From the NCBI GenBank assembly GCA_020852155.1, contig JADZBJ010000287.1, positions 1 to 36,944 on the forward strand: 36,944 bases of DNA. Reading direction: 5' to 3'. Source of the DNA: Saprospiraceae bacterium (GTDB lineage: Bacteria > Bacteroidota > Bacteroidia > Chitinophagales > Saprospiraceae). Position numbers and translations under genes: made by a program. How positions within the stretch are numbered: position 1 is the first letter of the stretch; each line of letters opens with the position of its first letter. Below are positions 33,498-36,944 of this stretch, piece after piece. The notes under the pieces were generated by a model that saw only the letters and a list, made by a program, of their open reading frames with translations, had not been told where the DNA came from and did not search any database.

Positions 33498-35891
33498 ATG
33501 AAACAAACGTTAATCCTTTTCCTTTTTCTCCTGACCCAGGTAACCATTGTTTCGGCGCAGCAAGCGACGGAAATCTATTCAGATGTGCAAGTGTCGCTTC
33601 GGAATGGCAAAACCCTGGCACAAGTTGCCCGTACGGGCGTTGATGTAGATCACGCCATTCATTACCCCGGCAGGTACGTACAGGTTGTGGTGAATCAAAA
33701 AGAACTGCAACAACTCCGCCAGCAGGGTTTTGAATGTCAGGTCATGATTGATGACCTGTCAAAGCACTACCTCGAACACAAAAACGATCCTGCGCAGCCG
33801 CGCGGTCAGGATTGCCAGACGAGTACCAGTCAAAATAACTGGCAGACGCCAGCCAACTATACCTATGGTACGATGGGCGGCTACCACACCTACGATCAGA
33901 TGATGGCCGTGCTGGACGATATGCACGCCAAATTCCCGAACCTGATCTCGGCCCGCGCCATCGTCAGTGATACCATCCTGACACATGAAGGGCGTCCGTT
34001 GTGGTATGTAAAAATTTCGGACAATCCCGATCAGGACGAAGCAGAACCAAAGGTTTTATACACCGCCCTGCACCATTCCCGGGAGCCTAATTCGGCGTCG
34101 CAGTTGTTGTTTTATATGTGGCATTTGCTCGAAAACTACACCACCGACCCGGCTATCGGCTATTTGCTCAACAATGAAGAATTGTATTTTGTGCCCTGCG
34201 TCAATCCTGACGGCTACATCTACAACGAAACGACCAACCCTGAAGGCGGCGGCTTCTGGCGCCTGAACAGACGCCCCAACGACGACGGTACTTATGGTGT
34301 TGACCTCAATCGCAACTATGGCTGGGAATGGGGCTATGACGACGATGGCTCGTCGCCGGTCCCCGGCAGCCAGACCTATCGCGGCCCATGGGGATTTTCA
34401 GAACCTGAAACCCGCACCCTGCGCGATTTTCACCGTAAAATTGATTTTACGTTCACCTTGAATTACCACACACGCGGCAACCTGCTGATCTATCCCTGGG
34501 GCTACAGCGACCAGTTGGCCGACTCGTCATTTTTTAAGTTTTCAAGATTCTTTACCCGCGAAAACCATTACACCACCGGAGTAGCCACCGAAACAGTGGG
34601 CTACAACGTAAACGGCACTTCCGACGACTGGATGTATGGCGAAACAGGTTCGATGGCATTCACGCCGGAAGTCGGTTTGCCGGCGGATGGTTTCTGGCCG
34701 CCGGAATCCAAAATTGACGGATACAACAAGGACAATGTGTGGCAAAACCGCGTCATGGCGCTTTCAGCCCTGCGCTTTGGTGAGGTGGAAGACCTGAATG
34801 GCGAACTTTTATCCTCGTCAAGCCTGAATATTGATCTGGCTGTGCGTCGCTGGGGATTTCAGGATGGCGCTTTCACGGTGTCCATGACGCCCCTGACCAG
34901 CAATGTGGTTTCTGTGTCAACCAGCCAGCCCGTGGTGAATTTGCAGCAGTTTGAGCAGAAAGTCGTCACATTCAATGTCGTGCCGGCAGCCGGTGTGGCC
35001 AATGGCGAAATCATGCAGTTTTTGGTCAAATTAGACAATGGCTTCTACACGGAAGTGGATACGCTGACCAAACATTTCATTGCCGGAACATCCATGACAG
35101 CACTTAATGACGACTGCTCAAATCAGCAAAACTGGCAAGGCGACTGGCAGATCACAACCGAATCCTTTGTGTCCGCGCCAACCAGTATGACGGATTCTCC
35201 AAATGGCGACTATCCGCCGAACGTGACGTCGCTCTGCACTACTGATGCGCTGGTGAGTTTGCCAGATAATGCCCTGAACCCGCAGTTGAGGTTTTTCGCT
35301 CGGTGGGCATTTGAGGAAGATTACGACTACGCCGCCGTGCAGGTGCAATCCAGTTCCGGCTTTTTTGAAAGGCTTTGCGGTCGTTACACAGAGCCTGGCG
35401 TCATTAGCCAGCCTGAAGGAGAACCTGTATTTGATGGTATTCAGGAAACGTGGGTCGAGGAGTGCATGAGCCTTTCAGACCTGATCGGTGAAACATTCCA
35501 GTTGAGTTTCGAACTGGGCGCCGACGGTTTCCTGCAATACGATGGTTTTTATTTCGATGACGTGCGCATCACTTACGTCAATCAGGAAAGCGGCGTGGAA
35601 ACCATTCTGCCGCTTGAGCGTTTCCGCCTGCTGCAAAACCAGCCCAATCCGGCGTCAGATTTCACGACCATACGCTGGAATCAGGCATTGACTCAGGGCG
35701 ACAAAGACGCTGAGGCAATATTGTTGGTCGTGAATGCGCTGGGTAAAACCGTGCTGATGCAAACCGTTCAGGTTAACACAGAATCCTCCTGCCAACTGGA
35801 CGTTCGTTCGATGGCACAAGGCGTTTATACTTGTTTTGTGAAAACTGCTTCGGGGCAATCAGCACCCGTCAAAGTGACGGTACTGCGTTGA
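33498..35891 (+). CDS. Secreted M14 zinc carboxypeptidase with T9SS sorting domain
   Basis: A 797-residue protein. ATG 33498 is chosen because it starts the signal peptide MKQTLILFLFLLTQVTIVSAQQ; the upstream TTG frame runs through the leader repeat. A propeptide-like part is followed by the peptidase M14 domain (about 135-430): YHTYDQMMAVLDDM, zinc ligands His193 and Glu196 in HHSREPNSAS, substrate-binding GVDLNRNYGWEWG, third ligand His324 in LNYHTRGNLL and catalytic Glu391 in FTPEVGLP. The next ~200 residues form a beta-sandwich like the MAM or immune-inhibitor-A C-terminal module. A type A T9SS sorting domain ends it (LLQNQPNPASDFTTIRW, MAQGVYTCFVK, VKVTVLR). It is an extracellular exopeptidase, probably for protein scavenging. 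Confidence 0.93.
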   Translation: MKQTLILFLFLLTQVTIVSAQQATEIYSDVQVSLRNGKTLAQVARTGVDVDHAIHYPGRYVQVVVNQKELQQLRQQGFECQVMIDDLSKHYLEHKNDPAQPRGQDCQTSTSQNNWQTPANYTYGTMGGYHTYDQMMAVLDDMHAKFPNLISARAIVSDTILTHEGRPLWYVKISDNPDQDEAEPKVLYTALHHSREPNSASQLLFYMWHLLENYTTDPAIGYLLNNEELYFVPCVNPDGYIYNETTNPEGGGFWRLNRRPNDDGTYGVDLNRNYGWEWGYDDDGSSPVPGSQTYRGPWGFSEPETRTLRDFHRKIDFTFTLNYHTRGNLLIYPWGYSDQLADSSFFKFSRFFTRENHYTTGVATETVGYNVNGTSDDWMYGETGSMAFTPEVGLPADGFWPPESKIDGYNKDNVWQNRVMALSALRFGEVEDLNGELLSSSSLNIDLAVRRWGFQDGAFTVSMTPLTSNVVSVSTSQPVVNLQQFEQKVVTFNVVPAAGVANGEIMQFLVKLDNGFYTEVDTLTKHFIAGTSMTALNDDCSNQQNWQGDWQITTESFVSAPTSMTDSPNGDYPPNVTSLCTTDALVSLPDNALNPQLRFFARWAFEEDYDYAAVQVQSSSGFFERLCGRYTEPGVISQPEGEPVFDGIQETWVEECMSLSDLIGETFQLSFELGADGFLQYDGFYFDDVRITYVNQESGVETILPLERFRLLQNQPNPASDFTTIRWNQALTQGDKDAEAILLVVNALGKTVLMQTVQVNTESSCQLDVRSMAQGVYTCFVKTASGQSAPVKVTVLR

Positions 35892-35979
35892 TTGGTTATT
35901 TGTTGAATTGGTTATTTGGTTATTTGTTTTCATCATTCAACAGATAACCAAATAACCAGTTCAACAAATAACCAATCAA
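35888..35979. terminator. Stop-to-stop inverted repeat between convergent genes
   Basis: Arms of 41 bp (35888-35928 and 35939-35979) differ at two positions and are separated by about 10 bp. Units such as TGGTTATT recur within each arm. The left arm includes the stop codon of the carboxypeptidase gene and the right arm that of the Crp gene, so transcripts from both sides could fold and end here. Confidence 0.8.
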
Positions 35980-36656
35980 TTCAACTTCTCCATATCCCGA
36001 ATCAGGATCGTATTTCGGTTGAAATGGATGAGGTTTGATTTTTTCAATTCATTCAGAATGGCCGTGACGGTCTGGCGGCTCGCTCCGACGAGGTTAGCGA
36101 TGTCTTGCTGCGTCAGGCTGTGTTTCACCATGGTTTCGAAGCCGACCTGACGGCCGCGTTCGTCGGCGCTTTCTTTGAGGAAGGCCACCACGCGTGAGCG
36201 CACATCTTTGAGGATGAGTGATTCCCAGTGTCGTTCGGCGCGGCGAAGGCGTTCGCCAAGCATCAGCATGATGGCTTGCGACAATTGGAAATTTTGCTGC
36301 ATTAATTTTCGGAAATCTTCGACTCGAATAACGAAATAGTCAATCTCGCGGGTCATGGCACAGGCGAATTCTGTGCGTTTGATTTCGCCGGTCAGGCCCA
36401 GCTCGCCGAACAATGACAAAGGGTGCTGTATGCTTTTAATGATCTCGCGTCCATCGGGCGAGTAGATGCCGATTTTGACCGAACCATTGGCTAAGAAAAA
36501 AATACTGTCACTGGGTTCGTCAGCCAGATAAACGTATTCGTATTTCTGCGCCGAACGCCGTTCGGAAATTTGCGACAGCAACTGGATGTCTGCTTCGTTC
36601 AGGGTGCTGAGGATTGGAAATTGACGGAAGATTTGTTGTACCGTTGGAGCATTCAT
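35976..36656 (-). CDS. Crp/Fnr family transcriptional regulator
   Basis: A 226-residue regulator with an N-terminal cyclic-nucleotide-binding-type beta barrel (about 10-125; YVYLADEPSDSIFFLANGSVKIGI, then SLFGELGLTGEIKRTEFA) and a C-terminal winged helix (about 150-220; HSLTQQDIANLVGASRQTV as the HTH). The phosphate-binding cassette GELGLTGEIKRT differs from the canonical GE..L....R.A, so cAMP binding is uncertain. No Fnr-type cysteine cluster is seen. In Bacteroidota such proteins commonly control stress, respiration or biofilm genes, and the target set here is unknown. The start is ATG 36656, 67 bp beyond the stop of the preceding same-strand gene. Confidence 0.93.
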   Translation of the reverse strand: MNAPTVQQIFRQFPILSTLNEADIQLLSQISERRSAQKYEYVYLADEPSDSIFFLANGSVKIGIYSPDGREIIKSIQHPLSLFGELGLTGEIKRTEFACAMTREIDYFVIRVEDFRKLMQQNFQLSQAIMLMLGERLRRAERHWESLILKDVRSRVVAFLKESADERGRQVGFETMVKHSLTQQDIANLVGASRQTVTAILNELKKSNLIHFNRNTILIRDMEKLN

Positions 36657-36723
36657 TGTTACACTGCTAAGGATTAGAAAAGAAGTACGGGAAAATACTG
36701 CTTTAACTAAAACTGTGCCATAA

Positions 36724-36944
36724 TTAACGCAGTGAAAAAAGCGACCCTAACCTCGCCGCTTCCTCAGCCAAACCCGCCGTAAACTCTTCGGAGAATACGA
36801 AAAAATGGTGAATTGCTACAGGTAAAATATCCACGCCTTCGATGCCGATGACAGACTCTACGTGCTGACGCGGCATCCCGCTGATGCGTTCCAGATGACT
36901 CCACATCGCTTCGTCATATTGAGGCCAGGGCAACTGCGGGTGTG
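36724..36944 (-). CDS. C-terminal fragment of an unidentified protein
   Basis: The minus-strand frame is open from the window edge to a TAA at 36724-36726, giving at least 73 residues including PWPQYDEAMWSHLERI, VDILPVAIHHFFVF and a final ARLGSLFSLR. There is no in-window start that must be used, so this is the 3' end of a gene lying further right. I do not recognise the family. It reads in the same direction as the crp gene and could be upstream of it in one transcript. Confidence 0.55.
   Translation of the reverse strand, partial: HPQLPWPQYDEAMWSHLERISGMPRQHVESVIGIEGVDILPVAIHHFFVFSEEFTAGLAEEAARLGSLFSLR

Overview
The window reads as a chromosomal segment of a Bacteroidota bacterium, most likely of the Saprospiria type. 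Five proteins carry type IX secretion (T9SS) or gliding-type C-terminal domains. There is a PorD-like T9SS accessory protein next to coaBC, SprB-type repeats, and a secreted S74 protein with the N-terminus typical of the phylum. Start codons mostly lack a Shine-Dalgarno sequence. No tRNA, rRNA, prophage, CRISPR array, transposase or known defence system was seen.

Layout. Positions 1-1230 hold the 3' end of a CHU_C-type surface protein and a SAM methyltransferase, with visibly lower GC than the rest. Positions 1238-8000, minus strand, hold a lipoprotein, a sterol-desaturase-family hydroxylase, a membrane-anchored EEP phosphatase, and a translationally coupled nupC-tgt pair. Positions 8520-18200, also minus, hold a 1268-residue S74-chaperone surface protein with nine GQVLKWNG-type repeats, a small T9SS cargo protein, a beta-lactamase-fold lipoprotein, and an overlapping polX-acyltransferase pair. 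At 18349-21740 a PKD/T9SS protein diverges from a LuxR-type response regulator. Positions 21799-25465, plus strand, hold coaBC, porD and a threonine dehydratase/serine racemase-type enzyme. The rest holds a lone paaC, a 1790-residue metalloprotease with SprB repeats, an OmpA/SPOR protein, an M14 carboxypeptidase with a T9SS tail, a Crp/Fnr regulator and a truncated gene.

How the genes fit together. The surface proteins (window start, 12552, 18349, 26750, 33498) are probable clients of the T9SS to which the PorD-like protein contributes. The others are housekeeping genes in short, weakly linked transcription units.

The unusual content lies between the genes. Most gaps above about 80 bp are filled with inverted (foldback) arrays of short units: a two-module hairpin family at 3755-4239 and 25469-25843, heptamer arrays at 14934-14992 and 15451-15534, GTTGAA arrays at 8095-8370, and a stop-to-stop palindrome at 35888-35979. 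There is a two-copy 92-bp REP/MITE-like element, two other MITE-like foldbacks, a conserved 57-bp leader in front of two unrelated genes, and three candidate small RNAs whose terminators point against the flanking genes. These carry most of the novelty. Their roles are inferred and nothing here has been searched against databases.
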